Positions 17,182 through 25,378 of a stretch of DNA of 64,000 nucleotides are shown piece after piece. Under the pieces are notes generated by a model. The model had not been told where the DNA came from, searched no databases, and worked only from the letters and a program-made list of their open reading frames with translations. Both the position numbers and the translations under genes were made by a program. The DNA comes from Saccharopolyspora spinosa NRRL 18395 (lineage in GTDB: Bacteria; Actinomycetota; Actinomycetes; Mycobacteriales; Pseudonocardiaceae), in contig NZ_GL877879.1 of the NCBI RefSeq assembly GCF_000194155.1, positions 2,324,520 through 2,388,519 of the forward strand, in the 5' to 3' direction. Numbering within the stretch: position 1 is the stretch's first letter; each line of letters opens with the position of its first letter.

Positions 17182-17283
17182 ATGGGCTCGGTCATCAAGA
17201 AGCGCCGCAAGCGCATGTCCAAGAAGAAGCACCGCAAGCTGCTCCGCAAGACGCGCGTCCAGCGTCGCAAGTTGGGCAAGTGA
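17182..17283 (+). CDS. Small ribosomal protein bS22 (AURKAIP1/COX24 domain)
   Basis: A 33-residue, extremely basic protein (MGSVIKKRRKRMSKKKHR...) virtually identical to the mycobacterial protein found in the small ribosomal subunit near the decoding/head region and named bS22. AAGGAG (17171-17176) lies at ideal distance from ATG 17182. The gene stands alone between the HTH gene and the SDR gene, as Rv0500B does. The spacer of about 260 bases upstream presumably holds its promoter. A strong terminator follows directly. Confidence 0.93.
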   Translation: MGSVIKKRRKRMSKKKHRKLLRKTRVQRRKLGK

Positions 17284-17290
17284 CCTGAGC

Positions 17291-17325
17291 ACCGCCGTCG
17301 ACCGCTGGGTCGGCGGCGGTTGTGT
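17291..17325 (+). terminator. Intrinsic terminator after bS22
   Basis: ACCGCCGTCGACC (17291-17303) pairs with GGTCGGCGGCGGT (17308-17320), then TGTGTTTT. Confidence 0.8.
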
Positions 17326-17450
17326 TTTCGCGGCCGGTTCGAGCCGGATGCGCAACCGACCCAGTCCCGTAACTCCGGATGCCCGGTGACCGGCGCATTC
17401 GGCGGTAGCATCGCATTCGGCGGCCGTGCCGGAGAAGGCTGGGGAGACAG

Positions 17451-18485
17451 ATGGGCCCGAATGTCGTGCTGGTGACAGGGGTCAGCCGTTTCCTGGGCGG
17501 ATATCTCGCCGCGCGCCTGGCGGCCGACCCGGCCGTGGAGCGCGTTCTCGGCGTGGACACCGTGCAGCCCGGTCGCGATCTGCTGCGCCGGATGGGCCGC
17601 ACCGAGTTTGTTCGCGCCGACATCCGCAACCCGCTGATCGGCAAGGTGATCGCGAACGCCAAGGTCGACACCGTGGTGCACGCGGCGGTCAACTCCCATT
17701 CCGGGCCCGGTGGGCGGGCCACGATGAAGGAGATGAACGTCATCGGCACCATGCAGCTGCTGGCCGCCTGCCAGCAGTCGCCGCTGGTGCGCAAGGTGGT
17801 GGTCCGGTCGACCTGCGCGGTCTACGGGTCGAGCTCGCGGGATCCGGCGGTGTTCACCGAGGACATCGAACCGAAGGACCTGCCGTCGTCCGGGTACGCC
17901 CAGGACGCGGTGGAGATCGAGGGCTACGTGCGCGGTTTCGGCCGGCGGCGGCCCGACGTGGACATCACGACTCTGCGGTTCAGCAACCTGATCGGCCCAC
18001 GCATAGACGCGAGCCTGACCCGCTACTTCGCGCTGCCGGTCGTGCCGACCGTGCTCGGCTTCGACGCCCGGCTGCAGATGGTGCACTCGGAGGATGCGCT
18101 GGCGGTGCTGGAGCGGTCGACGATGGCGGATCGGCCCGGCGTGTTCAACGTGGCCGGTGCGGGCGTTCTGATGCTTTCGCAGGCGATCCGGCGCGCCGGT
18201 CGCATCGCGATGCCGCTGCCGAGCATCGCCGTGTCGCCGCTGGCCGGGTTCTTCCGCAACGCCCGGCTGGTCGACTTCTCACCGGAGCAGTTGCGGTACC
18301 TCAACTTCGGCCGGGTACTGGACACCACGAAGCTCCGCGAGGAGTTCGGGTTCACCCCGCGCTGGACCACTCAGCAGGCCTTCGACGACTTCGTTCGTGG
18401 CCGGGGCCTGCGGCCGGTGGTCGACCCGGAGAACATCATGGCGTTGGAACGCAGCGTCAGAGACCTGCTGGCGAGGCATCGGTAA
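17451..18485 (+). CDS. NAD-dependent epimerase/dehydratase family protein (Rv0501/GalE2-like)
   Basis: Extended short-chain dehydrogenase of 344 residues with a Rossmann domain. The dinucleotide motif is VVLVTGVSRFLGGYLAARL (residues 4-22) and VVHAAVNSH follows. The active-site region reads STCAVYGSSSRD, then SGYAQDAVEIEGY: the Tyr is present but position +4 is Ala, not the catalytic Lys of true GalE. The same departure seems typical of Rv0501-like proteins, so a binding role or altered chemistry is likely. The end matches the family (GFTPRWTTQQAFDDFVRGRG). It lies upstream of the acyltransferase gene as in Rv0501-Rv0502; the name galE2 is positional, with substrate unknown. Confidence 0.85.
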   Translation: MGPNVVLVTGVSRFLGGYLAARLAADPAVERVLGVDTVQPGRDLLRRMGRTEFVRADIRNPLIGKVIANAKVDTVVHAAVNSHSGPGGRATMKEMNVIGTMQLLAACQQSPLVRKVVVRSTCAVYGSSSRDPAVFTEDIEPKDLPSSGYAQDAVEIEGYVRGFGRRRPDVDITTLRFSNLIGPRIDASLTRYFALPVVPTVLGFDARLQMVHSEDALAVLERSTMADRPGVFNVAGAGVLMLSQAIRRAGRIAMPLPSIAVSPLAGFFRNARLVDFSPEQLRYLNFGRVLDTTKLREEFGFTPRWTTQQAFDDFVRGRGLRPVVDPENIMALERSVRDLLARHR

Positions 18486-18495
18486 CGGAGGCGGC

Positions 18496-18549
18496 ATGAG
18501 CGGCAGTCGTGTGTTCTGCGCTTGTGCCCGGCCGGGTGTGGGGGCGTAA
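18496..18549 (+). CDS. Short leader ORF (17 aa) abutting the acyltransferase gene
   Basis: ATG 18496 follows an excellent ribosome binding site (GGAGG, 18488-18492) and encodes MSGSRVFCACARPGVGA. Its TAA is immediately followed by the acyltransferase ATG (TAAATG). The downstream start has only a weak GGGGG, so translation is probably coupled to this leader. The Cys-x-Cys pair makes a cysteine- or charge-responsive leader conceivable, but that is speculation. No homologue recognised. Confidence 0.4.
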   Translation: MSGSRVFCACARPGVGA

Positions 18550-19473
18550 ATGGCGGATGCGCAGGTGATCCCGCTGCGTGCGGCGGACCGGGAGCGGCTC
18601 GATGCGTCCGAGCCGTCGGTGCCGGACGAGCCCGGGTGGGAAGACGCCGTCATCGACGTGCTGGCGTTCGCCCGGCGGCGGTTGCTCGGTGACTACAAGG
18701 TCGACGAGTTCGGCTTCGACCAGGAGCTGACCGACGAGGTGTTCCTCCGCTTCCTGCGGCCCTTCTACGAGAAGTGGTTCCGCGTCGAGGTGATCGGCGG
18801 CCACCACGTGCCCGCCGAACGCGGCGCGCTGGTGGTGGCTAATCACTCCGGCACGGTGCCGTGGGACGCGTTGATGACCACGGTCGCGCTGCACGACCAC
18901 CTCCCAGCGGCCCGGCACCTGCGGATGCTCGGCGCCGATCTGGTGTTCCGGATGCCGGTGCTCGGCCCGCTGGCCCGCAAGGCCGGCCACACGCTGGCCT
19001 GCAACCTGGACGCGGAGCGGCTGCTGACCAACGGCGAACTGGTCGGGGTGTGGCCGGAGGGCTTCAAGGGCATCGGGAAGCCGTTCAAGGACCGGTACAA
19101 GCTACAGCGCTTCGGGCGCGGCGGGTTCGTTTCGGCGGCGCTGCGCACCGGGACGCCGATCGTGCCCTGCTCGATCGTGGGCGCGGAGGAGATCTACCCG
19201 AAGCTGGCGGACATCAAGCCGCTGGCGCGGTTGCTGGGGGTGCCATACTTCCCGGTCACGCCGCTGTTCCCGCACTTCGGGCTGCTGGGGGCGGTGCCGT
19301 TGCCGTCGAAGTGGTACATCGAGTTCGGGGAGCCGATCGAGACCTCGTCGTACCCGGAGGGCGCGGCGGACGACCCGATGCTGGTGTTCAGCCTCAGCGA
19401 CCAGGTCCGGGAGAATATCCAGCAAACCCTGTACCGACTCCTCGCCCAACGGACCAACGTCTTCCTGGGCTGA
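18550..19473 (+). CDS. Lysophospholipid acyltransferase family protein (PlsC-like, Rv0502-like)
   Basis: Membrane-associated glycerolipid acyltransferase of 307 residues. The acyltransferase signature is VVANHSGTVPWDALMT (residues about 96-111), in which the catalytic His is followed by six residues and Asp, the pattern of the monoacylglycerol-acyltransferase-like branch. GVWPEGFKGIGKPFKDRY and ALRTGTPIVPCSIVGAEEIYP are the other family blocks; FGEPIETSSYP and VRENIQQTLYRLL end the protein. It is preceded by a coupled leader ORF and by the SDR gene, an arrangement conserved in actinobacteria. The acyl acceptor is unknown. Confidence 0.9.
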   Translation: MADAQVIPLRAADRERLDASEPSVPDEPGWEDAVIDVLAFARRRLLGDYKVDEFGFDQELTDEVFLRFLRPFYEKWFRVEVIGGHHVPAERGALVVANHSGTVPWDALMTTVALHDHLPAARHLRMLGADLVFRMPVLGPLARKAGHTLACNLDAERLLTNGELVGVWPEGFKGIGKPFKDRYKLQRFGRGGFVSAALRTGTPIVPCSIVGAEEIYPKLADIKPLARLLGVPYFPVTPLFPHFGLLGAVPLPSKWYIEFGEPIETSSYPEGAADDPMLVFSLSDQVRENIQQTLYRLLAQRTNVFLG

Positions 19474-19475
19474 CA

Positions 19476-19555
19476 ACAGTTTCAATTGAAACTGTGTTCC
19501 CGGTTTGTCGGGTGGGTTGAGTGGTGTGCCAGTTTCAATTGAAACTGTGTTCCCG
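19476..19555. repeat. Two copies of a palindrome-centred 26-bp direct repeat
   Basis: CAGTTTCAATTGAAACTG, a perfect 18-bp palindrome, occurs at 19477-19494 and 19530-19547. Each copy is followed by TGTTCCCG, so the repeated unit is 26 bp at 53-bp spacing. The first begins 3 bases after the acyltransferase stop. It may be a terminator pair, a repeated extragenic palindrome, or tandem operators for the Clp gene. Confidence 0.7.
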
Positions 19556-19713
19556 CTCTGTGCATCGTGGGGATTGTAAGGCGGGGGTCGGGTCGGTGCC
19601 GCGTTGCGGCGGAGGCCGTCCGGGGGTCTATTTGTGCTGGTAAACGTGCTTCTCCCCGCGCGCTCGAACGCGGAAATCCGGGCAGAGCGACCAGACATGA
19701 CGGACGGTGCGTG

Positions 19714-22245
19714 ATGAGCTACCCCTCGGCCTTCGGATCCCAAGATCCATTCGCGGATCTGCTCAACCGGTTCTTCGGCATGTCGCCGATGACGTCGCCG
19801 CCCGCGATGCAGCGAGTGCCCATCGGCCGGCTGCTCAGCGAGTCCGCCACCGAACTGATCGCCAAGGCGTCCGAGCGCGCGAAGCAGGACGGCAGCGCCG
19901 ATCTCGACACCGAGCACCTGCTGTGGGCGGCGACGCAGGTGGAGCCCGCGCGCACCCTGCTGGTCCAGGCCGGGGCGGAGCCGGACCACCTCGCGTTGCG
20001 GATCGCCGCGATGCTGCCGGGAGCCAGCGCCGAGCCCTCGGCGAGCCCGGGCCTCACACCCGCCGCCAAGCGCGCGCTGATCGGGGCGCACGCCCGGTCC
20101 CAGGCCGCGGGGAAGTCCTACATCGGGCCCGAGCACATCCTGGCCGCGCTGCTGGACGACCCGGACTCCGCGGCGGTCAAGCTGCTGGAGTCGCAGGAGG
20201 TCAACTCCGGCAAGCTGCGCGATCGGGTCGACCAAGCCGCCGCCACCGAAAACATCCCGACCACCGCCGGCAGCGACACCCCGACGCTGGACGAGTACAG
20301 CCGGGACCTCACCGGCGAGGCCCGCTCCGGCAAGCTGGACCTGGTCGTCGGGCGCGCCGACGAGATCGAGCAGACCGTGGAGATCCTGTCCCGGCGCAGC
20401 AAGAACAACCCGGTTCTCATCGGCGAACCCGGCGTCGGCAAGACCGCGATCGTCGAGGGCCTGGCGCAGCGCATCGTCGCCGGCGACGTGCCGGAAACCT
20501 TGCAGGACAAGCGGGTTCTCGCCCTCGACCTGACCGGGCTGGTGGCCGGTTCGCAGTACCGCGGCGAGTTCGAGCAGCGGCTGAAGAAGGTCATCGACGA
20601 GGTCCGCGCGGCCAAGGGCTCGGTGATCCTGTTCATCGACGAGATGCACACCATCGTCGGCGCCGGGGCCGGTGGCGACAGCAGCATGGACGCGGGCAAC
20701 ATCCTCAAGCCCGCGCTGTCCCGGGGCGAACTGCACGTCGTCGGGGCCACCACGATCGACGAGTACCGCAAGCACATCGAGAAGGACGCCGCGCTGGAAC
20801 GCCGGTTCCAGCCGGTCATGATCGCCGAGCCCACGGTCGAGGAGACCATCCAGATCCTCCAGGGGCTGCGCGACGCCTACGAGGCGCACCACGGGGTCCG
20901 TTTCACCGATGAGGCGCTGACCGCGGCCGCCGGCCTCTCCGACCGCTACATCAGCGACCGCTACCTGCCGGACAAGGCCATCGACCTGATGGACCAGGCG
21001 GGCGCGCGGGTCCGGTTGCGGTCGCTGAGCCGCAGCGGCGACGTCCGCGGACGCGAGGACGAGGTGGCCAAGCTCCGCCGCGAGAAGGACCAGGCCGTCG
21101 ACGCCGAGGACTACGAGCGGGCCCACGAGCTGAAGGAGCGGATCGAGACGCTGGAAGGCGAGATCGCCGGGATCACCGAGCGGCGCGAAGGCGTCGCGGA
21201 CGTGACCAAGCAGGACATCGCGGAGGTGCTGTCGAAGCGCACCGGCATCCCGGTCGCTCAGCTGACCGAGGACGAGAAGCACCGGCTGCTGCGGCTCGAA
21301 GAGGCCCTGCACGAGCGGGTCGTCGGTCAGGACGAGGCGGTCCTGGCGGTGGCGGAGGCGGTTCGGCGCAACCGGGCCGGGATGGCGCACCCGGACCGGC
21401 CCATCGGGTCGTTCCTGTTCCTGGGCCCGACCGGGGTCGGCAAGACCGAGCTGGGCAAGGCGTTGGCGGAGCTGATGTTCGGCGACGAGCACAAGCTGAT
21501 CCGCTTCGACATGAGCGAGTTCCAGGAGAAGCACACCGTGTCCCGGCTGGTCGGCGCCCCACCCGGCTACGTCGGCTACGAGGAGGCAGGGCAGCTGACC
21601 GAGAAGGTGCGCCGCCAGCCCTACAGCGTGCTGCTGTTCGACGAGATCGAGAAGGCGCACCGGGACGTGTTCAACACGCTGCTGCAGGTGCTCGACGACG
21701 GGCGGCTGACCGACGCCCAGGGCCGCACCGTGGACTTCCGCAACACCGTGGTGATCATGACGAGCAACATCGGCGCGCAGCGCATCCTGGCCCACCAAGG
21801 CGATGTGGACAGCATTCGCGATGAGCTGATGGACGACCTGCACGCGCGGTTCGCGCCGGAGTTCCTCAACCGCATCGACGAGACGATCGTCTTCCACCGG
21901 CTGACCGAGGAAAACCTGTTGCGGATCGTCGATCTGATGCTGGACCGCAGCCGTCGCCTGCTGCGTGCCCAGGAGATCGACCTGGAGGTCACCGAAGCCG
22001 CCAAGAAGTGGCTGACCAAGCGCGGTTTCAAGCCGGAGTTCGGGGCGCGCCCGCTGCTGCGGACCATCTACACCGAACTGGACAACCGGATCTCCAAGCT
22101 GCTGCTGCGCGGCGAGGCGCAGCCGGGCGACACCATCGTCGCCTCGATCGAGGGCGACGAACTGGTCTGCGCCCTGGCCCAGCCGCACGCGGCGGACGTG
22201 CCGGCGCAGTCCGGGGACAAGGCGCCGGACTCGAGCCGGGTTTGA
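19714..22245 (+). CDS. ClpC-like Hsp100 AAA+ ATPase lacking the ClpP loop
   Basis: Two-domain AAA+ unfoldase of 843 residues. A Clp_N domain (two repeats, TEHLLWA and PEHILAALL) covers about residues 28-165. AAA-1 has Walker A GEPGVGKTAIVEG and Walker B VILFIDEMHT. A short ClpC/UVR-type middle region (EDYERAHELKERIETLEGEI) follows, then AAA-2 with GPTGVGKTELGK and VLLFDEIEKAH. Where ClpC, ClpA or ClpX carry an (L/I/V)GF loop for ClpP, this protein has a shortened NIGAQRILAHQGDVDSIRDE, so it probably works without ClpP as a disaggregase. ATG 19714 is chosen because MSYPSAFG starts a foldable N terminus; the upstream extension crosses repeats. Two 18-bp palindromes lie in its leader. Confidence 0.88.
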   Translation: MSYPSAFGSQDPFADLLNRFFGMSPMTSPPAMQRVPIGRLLSESATELIAKASERAKQDGSADLDTEHLLWAATQVEPARTLLVQAGAEPDHLALRIAAMLPGASAEPSASPGLTPAAKRALIGAHARSQAAGKSYIGPEHILAALLDDPDSAAVKLLESQEVNSGKLRDRVDQAAATENIPTTAGSDTPTLDEYSRDLTGEARSGKLDLVVGRADEIEQTVEILSRRSKNNPVLIGEPGVGKTAIVEGLAQRIVAGDVPETLQDKRVLALDLTGLVAGSQYRGEFEQRLKKVIDEVRAAKGSVILFIDEMHTIVGAGAGGDSSMDAGNILKPALSRGELHVVGATTIDEYRKHIEKDAALERRFQPVMIAEPTVEETIQILQGLRDAYEAHHGVRFTDEALTAAAGLSDRYISDRYLPDKAIDLMDQAGARVRLRSLSRSGDVRGREDEVAKLRREKDQAVDAEDYERAHELKERIETLEGEIAGITERREGVADVTKQDIAEVLSKRTGIPVAQLTEDEKHRLLRLEEALHERVVGQDEAVLAVAEAVRRNRAGMAHPDRPIGSFLFLGPTGVGKTELGKALAELMFGDEHKLIRFDMSEFQEKHTVSRLVGAPPGYVGYEEAGQLTEKVRRQPYSVLLFDEIEKAHRDVFNTLLQVLDDGRLTDAQGRTVDFRNTVVIMTSNIGAQRILAHQGDVDSIRDELMDDLHARFAPEFLNRIDETIVFHRLTEENLLRIVDLMLDRSRRLLRAQEIDLEVTEAAKKWLTKRGFKPEFGARPLLRTIYTELDNRISKLLLRGEAQPGDTIVASIEGDELVCALAQPHAADVPAQSGDKAPDSSRV

Positions 22246-22351
22246 AAGCTCGGCTCCCGCGCGGCGCCTCGGAGACGGGGACTCCCACTCGGATCGGTGA
22301 TGCGAGCGGTTCGGGAATGCGCTGATCCGGGTCCCGTGGGAAGGATGGATC

Positions 22352-22939
22352 ATGAGTCACCTTCAGGATGATCCAGGCCGATTGGTGGCCGGTCGGTTGG
22401 CGAAGATGGCGTGGCAGTCGGTCCTCGTGGTGGGTGTCTGCTCGCTCGTCGTCGGTGTACTGGCGCTGGCCTGGCCCCGCGCCACGCTGATCGTCCTCGG
22501 GGTGCTGTTCGGCATCTACCTGCTGGTCAGCGGCGTGCTGCAGATCGTCGCGGCGTTCGGCACGCACGTGGCGGCGGCGATCCGGGTACTGGCGTTCATC
22601 AGCGGCGCGCTGTCGATCCTGCTGGGGTTGCTGTGCTTCCGGGGTGAGATGCAGTCGATCCTGCTGCTGGGCCTGTGGATCGGCATCGGCTGGCTGTTCC
22701 GCGGGGTCACCCAGACGATCGCGTCGGTCGCCGACCGGGCGATGCCCGCGCGCGGCTGGCAGATCTTCATGGGCATCGTCACGGCTCTGGCGGGCATCGT
22801 GCTGATCGTCTCGCCGTTGGCGTCGGTGGCGCTGCTGGTCCTGCTCGGCGGGATCTGGCTGATCGTCCTGGGAGTGGTGGAGATCATCACGGCGTTCCGG
22901 ATTGACCACGCCGCGAAGCAGCTGGCGATGTCCGGATGA
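22352..22939 (+). CDS. HdeD family (DUF308) membrane protein
   Basis: A 195-residue integral membrane protein with six predicted helices in three hairpins, beginning VLVVGVCSLVVGVLALAWPR and ending LLVLLGGIWLIVLGVVEIITAFRI. The repeated small-residue helices and the W-P-x-A-T turn after the first helix are typical of HdeD/DUF308 proteins, named for acid resistance in E. coli. GGAAGGATGG precedes the ATG. It follows the Hsp100 gene by about 100 bases, so it may be part of a stress-related unit. The molecular function in actinobacteria is unknown. Confidence 0.87.
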   Translation: MSHLQDDPGRLVAGRLAKMAWQSVLVVGVCSLVVGVLALAWPRATLIVLGVLFGIYLLVSGVLQIVAAFGTHVAAAIRVLAFISGALSILLGLLCFRGEMQSILLLGLWIGIGWLFRGVTQTIASVADRAMPARGWQIFMGIVTALAGIVLIVSPLASVALLVLLGGIWLIVLGVVEIITAFRIDHAAKQLAMSG

Positions 22940-22988
22940 CGCCGATGTCCGGGCGCACGCGCGGGAGGGGTGCGCCCGGCCTTCGGTT

Positions 22989-23034
22989 GGGCCGGTGCGG
23001 TGGGCGGGGATGCCACCGCACCGGCCCGGTTTTC
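22989..23034 (+). terminator. Strong intrinsic terminator after hdeD
   Basis: Perfect 15-bp stem GGGCCGGTGCGGTGG (22989-23003) with CCACCGCACCGGCCC (23013-23027), followed by GGTTTTC. Confidence 0.85.
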
Positions 23035-23105
23035 GCGTGGCCGCTGTCGGTGGGGGCAGTCATGCTTTCGCGCAGACCCGATTCCGCTACCGGTAGGAGG
23101 TTCCG

Positions 23106-23519
23106 ATGAGTTCCCGGCTCAACCCGTACATCAGCTTCGACGGCAACGCTCGCGAGGCGATGGAGTTCTACAAGGACGTGTTCGGCGGCAACCTGACGAT
23201 GAGCACCTTCGGCGAGTTCGGTGCCTCGGATCCGGGGATGACCGACAAGATCATGCATTCAATGCTGACGAGCGGCAGCGGCTTCATGCTGATGGCCTCC
23301 GACACCCCGCCGGGCATGGAGCTCAAGCCGGGCAACAACATCACGGTGAGCCTCAGCGGAGACGCCGCCTCCGGCGACGAGCTGCGCGGCTACTGGACGA
23401 AGCTGTCCGAATCGGGCACCGTGTCGGTCCCGCTGGAGAAGCAGATGTGGGGCGACGTGTTCGGCATGTGCGTGGACCGGTTCGGCATCGGCTGGATGGT
23501 CAACATCTCCGGATCGTGA
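23106..23519 (+). CDS. VOC family (PhnB-like) protein
   Basis: A 137-residue vicinal-oxygen-chelate fold protein of the PhnB/glyoxalase-like group. Hallmarks are LNPYISFDGNAREAMEFYKD at the N terminus, HSMLTSGSGFMLMASD in the middle and WGDVFGMCVDRFGIGWMVNI at the C terminus. The usual metal ligand positions are only partly kept, as in most PhnB-like proteins, so enzymatic activity is unproven. The ribosome binding site is TAGGAGG before ATG 23106. It stands alone between a terminator and the convergent HAD gene. Confidence 0.9.
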   Translation: MSSRLNPYISFDGNAREAMEFYKDVFGGNLTMSTFGEFGASDPGMTDKIMHSMLTSGSGFMLMASDTPPGMELKPGNNITVSLSGDAASGDELRGYWTKLSESGTVSVPLEKQMWGDVFGMCVDRFGIGWMVNISGS

Positions 23520-23624
23520 CCGCAGCGCAGGTGGTTCTCGGGGTCGTGGGTCTTTTGGGTCGCTGCAGCAGCCCGGAAGACTCACGACCCCCGCGCTGTC
23601 CGGAGCCCCGCTGCCGCGGTGGCG

Positions 23625-24557
23625 TCAGGAGCGGTCGCGGCGGCGGTAGGCGAGGCCCGCGGCCACCGCGCCCGCGATGGCGCTGGCTCCCATGATCGAG
23701 TTCAGGCCGATCCGGGCCGCCTTCCGGCCCGTCCGGAAGTCCCGGACCTCCCAGCTCCGGGCCCGTGCGATGTCGCGTAGCCGCTGGTCCGGGTTGACCG
23801 CCACCGCCGTGCCCACCGCCGACAGCATCGGGATGTCGTTGGCCGAGTCGGAGTACGCCGTGCAGCGCCGCAGGTCCAGGCCTTCGCTGGCGGCCAGCGC
23901 CCGGACCGCGTGCGCCTTCGCTCGGCCGTGCAGCATCTCGCCGACCAGCCGACCCGTGTACACGCCGTCGGAGCTCTCCGCGACCGTGCCCAGCGCGCCG
24001 GTCAGCCCCAGCCGCCGCGCGATGATCTGCGCCAGCTCCACCGGGGTCGCCGTCACCAGCCACACCCGCTGGCCCGCATCGAGGTGCATCTGGGCCAGCG
24101 CCCGGGTGCCCGCCCAGATCCGGTCCGCCATCAGCTCGTCGTAGATCTCCTCGCTGAGCTCCACCAGCTCCGAGACCTTGCGGCCGGCCACGAACGACAG
24201 CGCCTGCTCCCGGCTGGCCTGCATGTCCTGCGGGTTCTCCTGGCCGCCGACCCGGAACTTCAGCTGTTGCCAGGCGAACCCGGCCAGATCGGTGGCGGTG
24301 AGGAACTTGCGGGCGGCCAGGCCGCGGGCGAAGTGGAACAGCGAGGCGCCCATCATCATCGTGTTGTCGACGTCGAAGAACGCTGCGGCGGTGAGGTCGG
24401 GTGGGGTGGCCAGCGAGCCGTCCGGGCCGGGCGCGGCGGCGACGGCGGCCTCCGCGGACGCGCGGCCCGCCACCTTCGCGCTGTCGATCGTATCGGCGCC
24501 GGGCGCGCGCAAGCCGTTGTGGTCCGCGCCACCGGCTGAGCCTTGACGTGTCGGCAC
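23625..24557 (-). CDS. HAD-IB family phosphatase (SerB1-like, Rv0505c)
   Basis: HAD-superfamily hydrolase of 310 residues related to phosphoserine phosphatase. Motif I is AAFFDVDNTMMMGAS (nucleophile Asp about residue 62), motif II lies in VWLVTATPVEL and motif III/IV in AYSDSANDIPML, with a helical cap between. A C-terminal hydrophobic helix (IMGASAIAGAVAAGLAY) followed by RRRDRS predicts membrane anchoring. The first 55 residues are low complexity, so the start could be nearer PDLTAAAFF. The M. tuberculosis homologue is named serB1, but anchored members of this group may act on lipid phosphates. It is divergent in context from the VOC gene. Confidence 0.85.
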   Translation of the reverse strand: MPTRQGSAGGADHNGLRAPGADTIDSAKVAGRASAEAAVAAAPGPDGSLATPPDLTAAAFFDVDNTMMMGASLFHFARGLAARKFLTATDLAGFAWQQLKFRVGGQENPQDMQASREQALSFVAGRKVSELVELSEEIYDELMADRIWAGTRALAQMHLDAGQRVWLVTATPVELAQIIARRLGLTGALGTVAESSDGVYTGRLVGEMLHGRAKAHAVRALAASEGLDLRRCTAYSDSANDIPMLSAVGTAVAVNPDQRLRDIARARSWEVRDFRTGRKAARIGLNSIMGASAIAGAVAAGLAYRRRDRS

Positions 24558-24733
24558 CGCCGCGCCTCCCGGGGGTCCTCCGGTGTTGTCGTGCGAAGTT
24601 CCAGGTCTTGCCGCCCCGGGCCGACCCGGCTCAGCAGGCTTCTAGCTTAAGACCTGGCCGCAACCGAACTTGCGCACCTCCACCGGGGTGCGGCAACGGT
24701 CCGGTAACTGCTTCGGGGTGACTCGGCGCGCGC

Positions 24734-25378
24734 CTAGCGGAGATCCTCGGGGAGGAGTTGCGCCAGCCGCCGGATCGCGCGGTGCTGCAGCGCCTTCACC
24801 GCGCCCTCGTTGCGCTGCATCGCGACCGCCGTCTCGGTCACGGTCAGGCCCCGCAGGAACCGCAGCCGGATGCACTCCCGCTGGTCGGGGTTCAGCTGCC
24901 GGACGCAGCGCCGCAGCTCGCGGTGGGTGGCCTCGGTGAGCGCGTGCTGTTCGGGGCCCAAGTGCGTCCGGCCGACGGGCGGGTTGTCGGTGATGTCGGG
25001 GGTGGGGATCTCCAGCCGGTTCCGGCTGGACTTGATGTGGTCGAGGATGAGGTTCTTGGCGATGGTGATGAACCAGGCCGCCACGTCGCGGCCCTGGTAG
25101 CTGATCGAGGCGATCCGGCGCAGCGCCCGGAGGAACGTCTCGCTGGTGATGTCCTCCGCCAGGCAGTGGTCGCTGACCCGGAACAGCACGTAGCGGTAGA
25201 CGATCTGCGCGTACTCGTCGTAGAGGTGGCCGAAGGCGTCGTTATCGCCCTGCTGGGCGGCGCTGACGTACGCCCAGCTCCCGGTGCGGGGCCGGGGGAC
25301 CCGCGGGGTGACCGGGGCGTCGACGCTGCGGATGGGCGCGGCCGGGGCGGGGGGTGCGAGCGTCTTCGGGCTGCTCAT
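24734..25378 (-). CDS. bldN: ECF RNA polymerase sigma factor, BldN/AdsA type
   Basis: Sigma-70 family factor of 214 residues. After a Pro-rich N terminus of about 30 residues, sigma region 2 reads GSWAYVSAAQQGDNDAFGHL, then AEDITSETFLRALRRIASIS and YQGRDVAAWFITIAKNLILD. Region 4 is LNPDQRECIRLRFLRGLTVT, then NEGAVKALQHRAIRRLAQLL. These blocks match Streptomyces BldN, which controls aerial development. In Streptomyces bldN is near rex-hemA and is paired with the anti-sigma gene rsbN; here the downstream gap (24558-24733) has no room for one. The start region carries the long N-terminal extension known in BldN, which is proteolytically processed in Streptomyces. Confidence 0.88.
   Translation of the reverse strand: MSSPKTLAPPAPAAPIRSVDAPVTPRVPRPRTGSWAYVSAAQQGDNDAFGHLYDEYAQIVYRYVLFRVSDHCLAEDITSETFLRALRRIASISYQGRDVAAWFITIAKNLILDHIKSSRNRLEIPTPDITDNPPVGRTHLGPEQHALTEATHRELRRCVRQLNPDQRECIRLRFLRGLTVTETAVAMQRNEGAVKALQHRAIRRLAQLLPEDLR

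Noticed and set aside
17880..17930. Loss of the catalytic Lys in the SDR active site (YAQDA) as a degenerating gene
   Set aside because: The rest of the protein is well conserved and the Rv0501-like group appears to share this departure.
19102..22353. Minus-strand open frame of over 1000 codons opposite the Clp gene
   Set aside because: It mirrors the GC-rich third positions of the plus-strand Clp coding sequence, has no family motifs and runs through intergenic repeats.
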